NCBI RefSeq assembly: GCF_026262505.1
Contig: NC_067208.1
Coordinates: 10,115,962-10,179,961, forward strand
Direction: 5' to 3'
Length of the DNA stretch: 64,000 nucleotides
Source: Trichomonas vaginalis G3
Lineage: Eukaryota; Parabasalia; Trichomonadida; Trichomonadidae
This document shows positions 51,501-61,612 of the stretch, in pieces; the first letter of the stretch is position 1; each line of letters opens with the position of its first letter. The notes beneath the pieces are model-generated. The model did not search any database and was not told the origin of the DNA. It worked only from the letters and a program-made list of their open reading frames with translations. The position numbers were made by a program, and so were the translations under genes.

Positions 51501-53536
51501 TCTTTTGTTGCCGTGTGTTGTCTGGATGGTATTGGTGTTGTTCCCATTGATGAATAAACAGAAATGTCTGTTTGAATGTCAATATCAACGTAATCTTTGT
51601 ACATAGGAACAGTTTTTGTCGATGATTCTGTGGCTGAATCGGTGAATTTCACACGAGGAGTGACAGATGCGGAATGACGGGAAGGAACAGGAGAAACACC
51701 AACGCTGACGTTCTCTATTGGTTCTGCTTCATCAACAACTTGTTCGTTTGAAACAACGGTCTCTGAAACTACTTCTGCAACACCTTTATTTGGTTTTAAT
51801 GGTTTTGTATCGCCTTCTTTGTACTTTGGAGTGTTAGTACGTACTGTAACAAGTTTAACACTGTTGCTACGGATAAATGGTCGACAATAGGTGATCGGCG
51901 CTGGAGATCTGTCGATAATGAATTGGGTCTGAATCGAATTTGGCATGGACATGATGATAGGAGTGCCAAATGAGACTCTTTCGACAGGTATTGGCTCGAG
52001 CTCGGCTGGATCTGTCTGTATTTCGGCGTGATTGTACACTTTTCGAGATGAAGGAACATGAGATCGAATAGGAGATTCAACAATCACAGGAGGCTGCTCT
52101 TCTTCCTCTTCTACTTTGGTTACAGGTGGCGCTGTTGTAAATGTGGCCACTTTTGGTGAAGATTTAGGACTTTCAATTATTTCTTGTGGAGGTTCAGGTT
52201 CTTTGACCTGAGGAACTTCAACGGGGACCTCTACAGCCTTAATTGTTGGGGGTGGTGCCATCTCTGGAGGTGGAGTTGTCTCTTTAATTTGGATATCTTT
52301 ATTTGATACATCTTTCAAAGCAACTTTGAGGCTCGTTAGCTCGTTTTTGAGATAATTAAATTGTTTCCTGTAGTTTGTATCGTTTTCATTAATGACTTCT
52401 TGAACATTTCCTTTCATATCATTGAAAAGTTTGTCAAAGTCAGGAAGAGCTATTGGTTCGATGGTTGGTGTCTTAGATAATGTCCTAATTTGTTCAATTT
52501 GCTTATCCATTTTAGTTACAATGTCATCAATAATTGATTTCAAGTTTGTAGTCTTTTTATCGGATTCATATCCAATCTCTGAGGTCTTCTGGTGAAGCTT
52601 ATCGATATTTTCTGTAATGGTAGAGTTTGCATGCTGTGCTTTGACAAATTCTTGGTGTTGATTTTCAAATTCCACGATAATTTTATTTGTTGTCTTTGTA
52701 ATTGTAGATATTTTATCTCTGTTATTTATTACATCATGAGAAAGTGCTGAAAGTTTGGAATATAAGTCAGTAATATTTGGATCTGTTGTTTCTGATTGAG
52801 GAACGTCACTTATTTCAACTTTAGGAGGGGGTTGTGAGCGTTCTTCAACTTGGTTGATTGGAGTAAGTACTAAATCATTTGCTGGTGGAACGATATCTTG
52901 ATTTTTAATTGTATCTAACTTTGGTGTTGGTATTTTTTCTTGATAAGTATCATCGGTTGGTATCTGATCAATTTTAACGGATGGCATTGTTCGTTCTTCT
53001 TTCAAAAGATTGATTGTTGAGATTAATGAGTCAATTCTTTCTTTAAGTGCCTGAACATCATATGTTAACTTCTTCATTTGAACACCATCATCCTTAGGAG
53101 CAACTTCTTGAACGATTGTTTGAGGAACATATTGAACAACTGGTTCAGAAGGTTTAGATTGAGTTTGAATTATGGTTGGTGTTGGTATTTGGATGCCTGA
53201 AATACGATCGTTAAGAGCTTTTTCAGATTTGTCGAATGTTTCACGTAAATCTTTCATTTGATAATTAAAGAATTGCTTTAATTCATGAACTTCATTTGTA
53301 AAGTCTGTATTTTGTTGTTGTTGCGCTTTGGAAAGCTCATTTAATCGAATATTAATATCTCTTATTTCATCATTATCAAAACTATTCTGCGGATTTTGCT
53401 GTTTTTGCAATTTCATCTGCAAAGAATCAACTCTTTGAGCAATTTCTACGAGAACTTCTTTAATAGGCCCAGAGTCGATTCCAAGTGCAAAAACGTCGGG
53501 GTCCTGGATAAGATTTTCCAGCCCTTCCGTTGTCAT
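48557..53536 (-). CDS. Large coiled-coil, proline-rich protein, possible QRICH2-like flagellar protein
   Basis: A 1659-residue protein with alternating coiled coils (near 45-110, 250-400, 860-960, 1085-1110, 1255-1340) and disordered Pro/Glu/Thr-rich linkers, including EKPPPPPPPPPPELDVDF near 1370 and an E/K-rich block near 1140-1180. The last 200 residues form a helical bundle followed by CLFCGSKLPPGR, an arrangement that recalls the DUF4795 domain of QRICH2, a flagellar protein; the match is from memory and not firm. There is no signal or membrane segment. Structural, cytoskeleton-linked function is inferred. The start at MTTEGLENL is the only ATG with a good frame upstream limit. Confidence 0.75.
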   Translation of the reverse strand: MTTEGLENLIQDPDVFALGIDSGPIKEVLVEIAQRVDSLQMKLQKQQNPQNSFDNDEIRDINIRLNELSKAQQQQNTDFTNEVHELKQFFNYQMKDLRETFDKSEKALNDRISGIQIPTPTIIQTQSKPSEPVVQYVPQTIVQEVAPKDDGVQMKKLTYDVQALKERIDSLISTINLLKEERTMPSVKIDQIPTDDTYQEKIPTPKLDTIKNQDIVPPANDLVLTPINQVEERSQPPPKVEISDVPQSETTDPNITDLYSKLSALSHDVINNRDKISTITKTTNKIIVEFENQHQEFVKAQHANSTITENIDKLHQKTSEIGYESDKKTTNLKSIIDDIVTKMDKQIEQIRTLSKTPTIEPIALPDFDKLFNDMKGNVQEVINENDTNYRKQFNYLKNELTSLKVALKDVSNKDIQIKETTPPPEMAPPPTIKAVEVPVEVPQVKEPEPPQEIIESPKSSPKVATFTTAPPVTKVEEEEEQPPVIVESPIRSHVPSSRKVYNHAEIQTDPAELEPIPVERVSFGTPIIMSMPNSIQTQFIIDRSPAPITYCRPFIRSNSVKLVTVRTNTPKYKEGDTKPLKPNKGVAEVVSETVVSNEQVVDEAEPIENVSVGVSPVPSRHSASVTPRVKFTDSATESSTKTVPMYKDYVDIDIQTDISVYSSMGTTPIPSRQHTATKETRQEQILPPPQPVQQPVQQTQTKEPLPTIDSDPETKFVKVEQEKKPEMPNYSNIDHPDMAYMEQYDTHAEKYIEPKKSSNLLQFNRSNSIQYLVLKHDLIKEEKISMQKSMSLERMLNLNIVGQSLPSQNIIINADPKDGFTKEDQDELVKRLTAASNPKRLDKFEQLLAQYHDEVSELESKISMLPFGTDKKIMDIEQILNRWIGNVQMIHRRVNELSDTMADVPKKKTMFVSMVEQKDGMISIPPSQKVEVPIDTKTETTTSAVMEPEIVIQMKRQVSTGEKRKPPELKLSFANNEMLNQAPKQQPQQKQFANTFELDVRPEDAMIGKGTISEQFQKCNERIEALKLVVTKFENDLYHIEHEVQEMKASQPDAETLKPIIEHHYHHARRSHSTDSSKKDKNTALGDSNPSSVTQSMENPPNPDSEEKEKQNEEKPNEEEEEEKKEEKTEEKKDENKPDMGERPHSPEKPKTPPKLEPAEILTSDEKNMLVYKIQFAPYFFIDQKPPEQTKSQEKNVASMVAALDTENITIPRYDEQIRIMRDALVDLRTNLQLIRQRYDERINQITTQQIEMNKTGDNAADSAALMSLKKNVDEKFDDFEGQFKFLRQEMYEFMKDRPERIIEKVKEVVVKNESDKKEKKEVTKKKHEKKEKPPPPPPPPPPELDVDFSIKKTKKLIGNIESPRVFKVNHLETLSSPDDSTDDSEVIIDEDNNPINIGGSRRSSFRPKQSSADDTSATSDSEEPESSDLPTRDDSKDQSSRTEGNTARKEDGHYVPQLIDEVSVYNALPKSDYTDKLVPMMVKMRDELKTYIDKVSSRNGKLEKVVRDKCAKDYVESFFRKMRVIIQATHEKVKTVVDALPQRITRTELEERLQNLAAPSIEKEAYAAQSNTAYSRCLFCGSKLPPGRTDLGNPEANGGKPIPPRSNIVNNEKGVVYKGRQSVGSIPTMAPLPPIGTKPKSPTSQSVKEEANDLLPKL

Positions 53537-53770
53537 TGTAAAAAATTTTAAAAACGTTCTCTATTCCCACTCGAGGGGGGCACAAACTTGCCCAGTGAAG
53601 TGAAGTGAAAAGTGACAAGTTTACATGTCAGAAATGTAAAGTGTCAGATTTGAAACAAAAAATGGATTAATTTATTATTATATGATAGAGAGATTTGGTA
53701 AGTTACTATCAAATTTGTAAGTAAGGGGGAGAAAAAAAGTAAGAAAGAAAAAAAATTTAAAAAATAAAAA

Positions 53771-53940
53771 GCCACTCGCTTCGCTCGCGGTTGACAAAAA
53801 GAACAAATTCGAAAAATAATTGTATGAAATTACGAAACTAAGCCACTCGCTTCGCTCGCGGCTTAAGAAAAGAACAGATTCGAAAAAAGATTGTACGAAA
53901 TTACGAAACTAAGCCGCTTGCTTCGCTCGCGGCTTAAGTA
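53771..53940. repeat. 71-base tandem repeat with GC-rich core, three units
   Basis: Units start at 53771, 53842 and 53913, each opening with a core near GCCACTCGCTTCGCTCGCGG that can fold back on itself, followed by an AT-rich part containing AACA-ATTCGAAAAA and ACGAAATTACGAAACTAAG-type strings. It lies about 240-400 bases upstream of the large coiled-coil gene start and just before the transposon. Confidence 0.9.
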
Positions 53941-54406
53941 AACAACATATTTCAGATTATCGATACTAAAAATTTTTTATTTTATTACTTTTTTTTGCAT
54001 TTTTTTAAAGCTTCTTCACTTAAATCATGGAATGTCTCAAAGACAAAAGTAGCATACAGCATGTAAAGCTAAAGAAAGATAATCATAATTAATACCTTAA
54101 TTTTTAATATTACGCATTTTTAGGTGCAAAATTTAAAAACATTCTAATACAATAGAGCAGTTTCCAAAAGTAGCATACAGCATGCAAAGCTAAAGAAAGA
54201 TAATCATAATTAATACCTTTAAAGTTTAAAATCTTGATTTTTTTTAAAATCTTGATTTTTTTTAAAATCAAATATTTATAACTTTAATACATACAGCTTA
54301 AACCTTATACTTGTTTTCTCTTGTGAGAAAGCAATCTTACAAAGCTAACAATCCTAAAAAATAAAGAATTAAAATTTAATAATTTAATCTAAAATTAAAA
54401 TCAAAA

Positions 54407-55854
54407 TTAAATAAAATGAGTTCTTTGTAATAATACTTTCAAGGTAGGATATATTTTAGTGGGATCTATTGAGTCATCACTAACAGCATTGAGCAATCTA
54501 TTGAGCATTGAAATACTCTCGATTTTTCTTTGTCTTTTTACATCAATTTCTGCGTTAGTTGCTTTTTCCATGATCCAAATGACACGGTCATCTGCTGGAT
54601 TTTGATCAATTTTGAGTTTGATAACGAAAGATGGTATCACTTTTGTATAAATTTATATAATAACATCATCAATTCTGAGATTTTTTCGATCAGGAAAATA
54701 GTCATGTTTGAGTGTTCTAAAATGAGCTTCGGCAATATTGTTAGTTGCGTCGCCTTCACGCCTGTCACGAGCAATCCATCTTGATATGTTGTAACGCCAT
54801 TGTCTGTTAAAGTATTGAGATGCTGTTAGATCTGTGTCGAGCAACTCCAGAACTTGATCATAGGCAGCATTTGCTTCTTCCCCATGTTCTGCATCTAATT
54901 TGAAGACTAATCCTTCATCAAATTATAGAATTGTTCAAATTTTTCTTGAGAAGAAAACTTATTTGATTTGCGAAGAATTGCACGAAGAACATGTACTCCG
55001 CACCAAAGTATTTGAGCTTGTGGAATGCTTTCTTCTATTGCTTGAGCTATCTGTGGAGCACAGTCCATGCTAATGTATTCTGGCTCAATTGTTACCCATC
55101 TGAGATAGGCGCACACGCAAACTTGAATGTTTTGATAAGTGTCTGGTTGACAAAAGAAATATAAAAAAGGGAAAATGTGAAAATTTTTGATTTTGCCAGT
55201 AAATGCATACAATGGAATGTTTGATCGCAACAATTTATAGGTGCTGTCTATATGAAATGTCTTGATACTATGCGCATAAGCTTTGCCTTCAAAAGGCGCG
55301 TAATAGAAACACATATTATTGTCTGAGACTTCAAATGCAATGAGATCATCTGGAGATTCTTCTTGTACTGTCTGAACAAAGATTTGCAATGACACAACAT
55401 CGTCAGGAGAATATCTAGTTTGAAGAGCATGTATTCTCTCTGCAAATCGTTTGATTGCACGTGGTTTTTGAGCGTACATCTCTGGAATGGACGGACCTGT
55501 AAGAGGAATTTCAAGATCTTTGAATGCATTTAGCTGTGCTATCGCTCTTTGATTGTCATCTGTTTGGAAGTAATGTTCTAAATATTTGCGATAAAAGACA
55601 GACGAATATTGACTTTTGTCATTTGGGGCGGAATGATCATGTTCTTCAACTATTTTGATTAGTTTGTATTTATTTTGATCCAAGATTGCAACATTAAAAT
55701 GTGCAGGACATTTTGGATATTTGCAGTGGAATGAAATCTGAGATCTTTCTTTCCTGACACGTTCACCATATCCATACTGTGCTTGTATTTCTTGTTTAAC
55801 TCCAAATTTACAAAGATCCATAACAGTAAAGATAGTTTCTTCTTCTAATTCCAT
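54407..55854 (-). pseudogene. MULE transposase with zinc finger, two breaks
   Basis: The first frame (315 residues, 55854-54907) has a FLYWCH/FAR1-like zinc finger (Cys44, Cys49, His72, His74) and the start of the MULE catalytic core: HIDSTYKL with Asp203 and MDCAPQI with Asp264, then CGVHVLRA. The core continues in another frame, where DATNNIAEAHFRTLK supplies the likely third acidic residue. A stop (TAA, next to DDVII) separates the last 77 codons or so. That is one frame change and one stop. It is a plain DNA transposon transposase, now inactive as read. Confidence 0.85.
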
Positions 55855-56039
55855 TTGAAATTGAAATGAAAATTAAAAATTCAGAAATTTGAATAGATTT
55901 GGTCTGTAATTAAATGAGAATAGCAGTTTGTTCGTCATTGTTTGAGGCAAGAGTATTATAGGAATATTATATGATGGATTTGAGTTGCATATAAAGAGTG
56001 CAAAAGGATAAAGAGAGAAATTTTGTTAGATTAAATTAT

Positions 56040-56882
56040 TAAATTTTAATTCTTTATTTTTTAGGATTGTTAGCTTTGTAAGATTGCTTTCTCACAAGAG
56101 AAAACAAGTATAAGGTTTAAGCTGTATGTATTAAAGTAAATATTGTTTTAAAAAAAATCAAGATTTTAAACTTTAAAGGTATTAATTATGATTATTTCTT
56201 TAGCTTTATGCTGTATGCTACTTTTAAACTGCTCTATTGTATTAGAATGTTTTTAAATTTTGCACCTAAAAATGCGTAATATTAAATTAAGGTATTAATT
56301 ATGATTATCTTTCTTTAGCTTTGCATGCTGTATGCTACTTTTGGAAACTGCTCTATTGTATTAGAATGTTTTTAAATTTTGCACCTAAAAATGCGTAATA
56401 TTAAAAATTAAGGTATTAATTATGATTATCTTTCTTTAGCTTTACATGCTGTATGCTACTTTTGGAAACTGCTCTATTGTATTAGAATGTTTTTAAATTT
56501 TGCACCTAAAAATGCGTAATATTAAAAATTAAGGTATTAATTATGATTATCTTTCTTTAGCTTTACATGCTGTATGCTACTTTTGGAAACTGCTCTATTG
56601 TATTAGAATGTTTTTAAATTTTGCACCTAAAAATGCGTAATATTAAAAATTAAGGTATTAATTATGATTATCTTTCTTTAGCTTTACATGCTGTATGCTA
56701 CTTTTGGAAACTGCTCTATTGTATTAGAATGTTTTTAAATTTTGCACCTAAAAATGCGTAATATTAAAAATTAAGGTATTAATTATGATTATCTTTCTTT
56801 AGCTTTACATGCTGTATGCTACTTTTGTCTTTGAGACATTCCATGATTTAAGTGAAGAAGCTTTAAAAAAAATGCAAAAAAA
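56040..56882. repeat. Subterminal 121-base tandem repeats of the MULE
   Basis: Five to six near-identical 121-base units in the right terminal repeat, each holding GGTATTAATTATGATTATC, a GCTGTATGCTACTTTT core and GCACCTAAAAATGCGTAATA. The left end has only about two. Such subterminal repeats usually carry transposase binding sites. Confidence 0.92.
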
Positions 56883-57801
56883 TTGAATACTTTACTGGCT
56901 GGGCAAATTTGTCGCCGCCCCTTCCCTCTCAATTTTTTTATAAATTCATCTCATACAATTGCTCAAAAAAAATTAATATAATAATTTAACACACTTGTCT
57001 ATGTCATTTTAAAATATGGCCAAAAATGGGTGATAAAGCCAAAATTTAACAAATTTTTTTTTGCAAATTATGATTATATAAAAAATGGTGGCATCAGTTG
57101 AAGTGTATATGTATTGAAGGTTTTAAATGTTCATGTCTGCTTGCAAATATTTTGAATAATTTTACATTTCTTGATCGAAACAGAGTTCAATCAATTCTTC
57201 CTATTTTCGAAACAAACTCATCAAATGTGTCTCAGGTATGATGACAAAATGAAATATTTTATGTGATTATTGATAATTCTATTGGAAATCGGAAATGCAT
57301 TATCATAAGAGAAGTATCATTAATATTTTTCTCAGCAAATTTTTTTGGTTATTAAAATTACATTAAATGGCTCTAAATAATGGTAGGTTCATTAAAAGAT
57401 TTTTATGATGGAATTTGAATCATTCTCAGAGCAAACTCTACTATTTTCCTGCAATACAAAGTTTGAATAAGATATAAAAACGACAATAAGAATTAAATAA
57501 AAAGATCACAATTGAAATTGAGACATTTATTTCAAAATATGTGCTCAAAAGGTCGGTTCGTAGTAGTATCTCCATAACAAAACTGTGAAACTGGACTGTT
57601 TTGATTTAAATCCGATGAAATATTAGAAAGAAAATAAAAGTGATCGTGACGATTATTTTTCTCTAAAATGGTCAGTCCTTTTATTGGTCAGACAAAAACA
57701 ACATGAATATTGTCCATTGATTCACGCATGAATTATATCAAATTTCGTGAATCGAGCAAAAAATATTTTGAGATGGAAATGGTGGTTGCTCTAAAAAAAT
57801 C
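56883..57801. other. Gene-free stretch
   Basis: AT-rich sequence between the transposon and the kinase. A short coding-like run near 57170-57240 has no clear frame. No other feature. Confidence 0.5.
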
Positions 57802-58686
57802 ATGGAAGGCCGCGTCTTCGGAGATTTTGAAGTAATCAAAAAGCTAGGACAAGGAAGCTTCGGTGAAATCTTCTTAGGAAAGAACAAGAATGATGGTACA
57901 TCAGTTGCCATCAAAATAGAACCAAAGAAATCGCCAAAGAAAGTTCTTAATAATGATATCACTTTCCTTACAAAAGCTAAAGATCAAAAGTACATTCCTA
58001 AGTTCTACGCATCCGGTTCTGATGATGACTACACATGGCTTGCCATGGAGTATCTTGGTCCATCACTCGAACATATCATCAACAAACTTCCAAACAAGAA
58101 ATTATCAAAGAAGTGTGCTCTCACAATGGCTAAATACATTCTTTACGCTATTGAAGCAGTTCACGAACTTTCTTACATTCATCGTGACATCAAGCCAGGA
58201 AACGTCTTGCTTAGACACTCACGCGAAGCACCAATTGCCTTGATCGACTACGGACTTTCTAAAGTTTACTATGATGAGCGTGCAAAGATGCATTTGCCTC
58301 CAAAGCCACACTGTGGATTCTTTGGCTCACTCCTTTATGCATCACCAAATACACACATGAGACGTGATTTGGCTCGCCGTGATGATATGTTCTCATGGTT
58401 CTACGTTCTTGCAGACCTCCTTACAGATAATCTTCCATGGAGAGACAACAAGAACCCACAGGAGGTTCTTAACATTAAGGCTAAGTATGACGTTGCTCCT
58501 CTTATCGAAATGGTTCCACAAATCGAAGAGATCTACAAACAGATTATTAACATGCAGTACGTCTCAAAGCCAGATTACGAGGGATTCCGCAAATTGCTCA
58601 ATGAAGCCATTGCTGCTTGCCCTGATGGTAATGAATTCGATTGGCATCCAGATCTTTTCAATATGGATGCTGCTCCGGAAGTTTAA
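57802..58686 (+). CDS. Casein kinase 1 family protein kinase
   Basis: A 294-residue serine/threonine kinase made up almost only of the catalytic domain. The Gly loop is LGQGSFGEIF, the ATP lysine is Lys38 in VAIK, the catalytic loop is H127-R-D-I-K-P-G-N, and the metal site reads D149-Y-G, the usual CK1-type variant of DFG. CFGS-like GFFGSLLYASPNTH replaces the CK1 SIN segment. It has no long tail and no lipid site, so it is probably soluble. Codon use is more GC-rich than in its neighbours, as expected for good expression. CK1 members regulate vesicle traffic, cell cycle and flagella; the exact role is not visible here. It could sit nearer the TTBK/worm-type branch. Confidence 0.95.
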   Translation: MEGRVFGDFEVIKKLGQGSFGEIFLGKNKNDGTSVAIKIEPKKSPKKVLNNDITFLTKAKDQKYIPKFYASGSDDDYTWLAMEYLGPSLEHIINKLPNKKLSKKCALTMAKYILYAIEAVHELSYIHRDIKPGNVLLRHSREAPIALIDYGLSKVYYDERAKMHLPPKPHCGFFGSLLYASPNTHMRRDLARRDDMFSWFYVLADLLTDNLPWRDNKNPQEVLNIKAKYDVAPLIEMVPQIEEIYKQIINMQYVSKPDYEGFRKLLNEAIAACPDGNEFDWHPDLFNMDAAPEV

Positions 58687-59269
58687 GTTTATTTATGCAT
58701 AAAGTTATAAAGTTCTTCTGTTTCATACCAACTTTTTTTATTTTTATTGAAATAATCAAAAAATTCTATGTTATTATTTCATTAATTGATGTTTTAAAAA
58801 GAAAATATTGATTATATTGGCTTGTGTTTTAAGTATATACGTTAGGATAATTCAATTCCATTTTGGTCGATACATTTCAAACAATTATGCGAAATATGTT
58901 CTTGAATATATCAAAACTTACTTACCTTTCCCAATGGTGCCTACTAATACAAGTCCATCAATAGAGATCATTGAATATGATTAATTTTTTGAATCTCTAA
59001 AGAGTTTACATTGTCAAAAAAAAATCAATATTGACAGTTTACAAAATTTTTCAAAACGCACTTTTGTTAGCTATTCATTTTCAAATTGCGATGTAAAATG
59101 TTATAAGGAAATCTAGCTTTGTTTTAAAAGAGCGCAATATAAGCTACGTAGTAATTTGATGTTAGTAAATGGAAATATAGATTTTTCGGAAAGATGAAGA
59201 TATTTATTTAATAACATTCAAAAAAAAATAATAAAATATATGCCTTTCTACATGGTGTAAGCCACAATT
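58687..59269. other. Gene-free stretch
   Basis: Intergenic between convergent genes; AT-rich, nothing seen. Confidence 0.5.
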
Positions 59270-59794
59270 CTAATGTACAAATGATGGGATCTCATCAGAA
59301 AATGAAGCAAACTGAGCCGCTGCATCTGGTGGCATTGTTGCTTTCTCTTGTACTATCTTTTCTAAGGTCTCGCGTAAGCTTTGATGTAGCTTCAAATGCT
59401 TAGCCGCAAATGCTGCGTGGATTTTCTGTGATACCTGAGATATAAAATCTGCATGCTCTGGCTGACGTTTATCTGCATTAATTTTATAAAATACGGCAGT
59501 AATTATGTCGTCTTTAAGCAGCAGACCTAAATTTAAGTAACGTGTTTCAGAATTTTGTGAAGCTAATCTTGAAGAAGCAGGAGGCTCGTTTTCTTGTGGT
59601 TCGAATGAAGCAAATTGAACAGTGCCGTCATCAAATTCAGTTGAAAGCTGAAGTAAAACTTGGCACAATTTTGCAATGGTAACATGTTCTGTTGTATAAC
59701 GCCAGTCAATTGATTTTTCGGCGAGGACGGTTCCACTTATATTAGATGAAATCACAACGCGAAGAATTTTAACTGGATTTGGTGGAGAGCTCAT
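59270..59794 (-). CDS. Hypothetical protein, possible longin-like fold
   Basis: Starting at MSSPPNPVKILRVVIS the protein has 174 residues; an upstream ATG would add 50 basic residues that look non-coding, so the later start is preferred. The pattern beta strand (ILRVVISSN), strand-turn (TVLAEKSIDWR), helix (IAKLCQVLLQLS), strand (TVQFASFEPQ), strand (RYLNLGLLLKD), strand (IITAVFYKIN) and long helix (HADFISQVSQKIHAAFAAKH) recalls longin or adaptor small-chain folds, which act in vesicle traffic. This is shape likeness only. The acidic end has no motif. Confidence 0.6.
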   Translation of the reverse strand: MSSPPNPVKILRVVISSNISGTVLAEKSIDWRYTTEHVTIAKLCQVLLQLSTEFDDGTVQFASFEPQENEPPASSRLASQNSETRYLNLGLLLKDDIITAVFYKINADKRQPEHADFISQVSQKIHAAFAAKHLKLHQSLRETLEKIVQEKATMPPDAAAQFASFSDEIPSFVH

Positions 59795-59944
59795 CAAAAA
59801 GTAATCTAAAAAGTGAAAAACTGAATCAATTTTTCTAAGCAAAATTTTCAATGTTGATTTTTTTATAAATCTGGCATCTTGATAATATGTTAAAGCATTT
59901 CGATTAAACTGTTTGGAGAAAGATCGAAAAAAATGCTCAAACAT

Positions 59945-60326
59945 TAATAAAATACGCCGATCAATTAAACCTGATAGGGGTGTGGTTTCTTCCTATAGAC
60001 CAAAGTAGTAGATTTCAATTCAAGATGTTTTTTTATGATATATTGAACAAATTTTTTCATTAGAAAGATAGATCAATTAAAGAATAAATATGAAGGATGT
60101 TATACAAACAAATATTTATTACAAACATAATCTTTTCTATGGTACACCATGAAATCCAAATAAAATATAGAATAATAAAGTCAATAAAAGCCTATAGTTG
60201 CTTGAGAACAAAGTATTCCATCTGGCATATTATAAACAGTAGATCGGATATGATATTATCCTGGCGTAAAATCGGATACTTCTGTTTGGTTTGAAATATT
60301 AAAATATGAAAAATCGAATTCGATAC
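59945..60326. other. Gene-free stretch
   Basis: AT-rich; no gene, RNA or repeat seen. Confidence 0.45.
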
Positions 60327-60770
60327 TTAGCTTTCTGAATCGATTTCTTCTGGTTCTTGTTCTTTTTTTTGAAACTTTGCACGAAATTTTTTATAGTAAT
60401 AAGTGAAATATTTTCCAAAAAAGAAACTAATAATCTCAAAAAGAGTCTCGCCCTTATCTTCTTCGATCTTGGCGGCAATATCTTTTGTGAGTATATTTTC
60501 GTATAGATAAAGATAATTATCGTACCATAATGTAGTATCATTGACTACAATACTATGCGTAACCCAACTTATCTCATCTTTTGGATCGAATAAATCGAAA
60601 ATATCTCTAACTTTGCAACGAAACGGAATTAAAATTTTAACACGAGGTTTATCATTGATATTAATATAAAATTCGCACATTCCACGTTCGTCTGGTTCGA
60701 CATCTGATGCTAATATTCGCTCTGTTTCGTTAGTTTGTTGCTGATTATTCTTTTTCTTTCCATTTTTCAT
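60327..60770 (-). CDS. Hypothetical protein, 147 residues
   Basis: The start at MKNGKKKNNQQQ is chosen because a TTTCAAAAA string directly precedes it, similar to that before the gene at 29800; an ATG 11 codons upstream is possible. A basic, Gln/Asn-rich opening is followed by a compact region (MCEFYININDKPRVKILIPF...DIFDLFDPKDE) with a ubiquitin-like strand and helix rhythm, then a Phe/Tyr-rich helix (IISFFFGKYFTYYYKKF) and an acidic tail ending DSES. The aromatic helix may touch a membrane. I do not recognise it. Confidence 0.6.
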   Translation of the reverse strand: MKNGKKKNNQQQTNETERILASDVEPDERGMCEFYININDKPRVKILIPFRCKVRDIFDLFDPKDEISWVTHSIVVNDTTLWYDNYLYLYENILTKDIAAKIEEDKGETLFEIISFFFGKYFTYYYKKFRAKFQKKEQEPEEIDSES

Positions 60771-60997
60771 TTTTTGAAATTTGCAAGTGTTTCGATTGAC
60801 CAAATAATACGTATCGTTTTTAAACTATTTTATATGATTTTATTATTCTCTGGGATGAATGGGATGAAGTAGACTAATAAATATTAGTAAGGCAGTTGGA
60901 AATCGCCTGAAATAAGGATGATGAGGAAACTTTACAAAACGATTATTTCATTTTCAATCAAAATTCAAAAGTTCTCAAATTAAATTCATTAGAATAA

Positions 60998-61180
60998 ATG
61001 AGTGGAAAATACTGCATTGCAGGTATGAAACAAGAAAAGAGAGAATGCTGCGGAGGAAAGAGTCACAGCCAGTGCTGTGGTGAGAAGAAGGACGGTCAGT
61101 GCTGCAGTGGCGAAAAGAAAGAGGCTCAAACATGCGGCTGTGGAAAACCAAAGGAGAACCAATCATGTGGCTGCCACTAA
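60998..61180 (+). CDS. Metallothionein-like Cys-rich protein
   Basis: A 60-residue protein with 11 cysteines in CC and CGC pairs: ECCGG, QCCGE, QCCSG, TCGCGK and SCGCH, spaced by Lys, Glu, Gln and Gly. There are no aromatic residues except one Tyr near the start. This is the typical make-up of metallothioneins, which bind Cu(I), Zn(II) or Cd(II) through thiolates. The four Lys-rich spacers give a loose repeat of about 10 residues. Coding sequence is clearly more GC-rich than its flanks. TTCATTA lies 15 bases before the ATG, close to the trichomonad initiator pattern. It could instead be a copper chaperone, but there is no such fold. Confidence 0.72.
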   Translation: MSGKYCIAGMKQEKRECCGGKSHSQCCGEKKDGQCCSGEKKEAQTCGCGKPKENQSCGCH

Positions 61181-61343
61181 ATAATCACTTTTAGTAAAAA
61201 TAGATGATCATTAATACTGTAGTCAATAAATTTTTAATTTGGTCATACGAAAGTTCGGTTTTTGATTATACAATGAACCATTCAGGAGCTTTTTATAATA
61301 AAGATTGATTTATTGAAGCAATAACATGAAAATTTATTCTACC

Positions 61344-61612
61344 AAAATTTTGGCGCGGTTCAATTTTAACGACATTTTTTAACGCGATACGAGCGTAAGT
61401 CCATAGAATGTGTTTTGAGGGAAACTATAAAAATCCAAAATAGAGGTAAGTGCGCCATTATTACCTGCGAAGTTACATGGAATAAATCGAAGAGTAAGTA
61501 CAAGATGATCTTGCATCTTTCCAAGTAAATGAAATTTATTAAAATTAAGATGATAATATTCATTTATAGTATGTGTATGATGTTTTTTCAAAATTTCTTC
61601 AAATAAAATGCA
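61344..61612 (-). repeat. Left arm of a 270-base inverted repeat
   Basis: Bases 61344-61612 are the near-perfect reverse complement of 62067-62336; a mismatch block of about six bases lies near the outer ends, just inside AAAATTTTGGCG. A frame reading NFNKFHLLGKMQDHLVLTLR is carried on both arms. Confidence 0.93.

Larger units (their letters stand above)
53990..56882 (-). mobile_element. Mutator-like DNA transposon with long unequal terminal repeats
   Basis: A 2.9 kb element: left terminal repeat about 53990-54398, transposase on the minus strand at 54407-55854, right terminal repeat about 56026-56882. The outer ends match over GCATTTTTTT...AAGCTTCTTCACTTAAATC, and the inner ends match over AGCTAACAATCC and neighbours. 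The repeats contain a 121-base subunit: about two copies on the left, five to six on the right (starts near 56176, 56291, 56412, 56533, 56655 and 56776). I could not find a convincing target-site duplication. The transposase is broken, so it is non-autonomous now. Confidence 0.9.
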
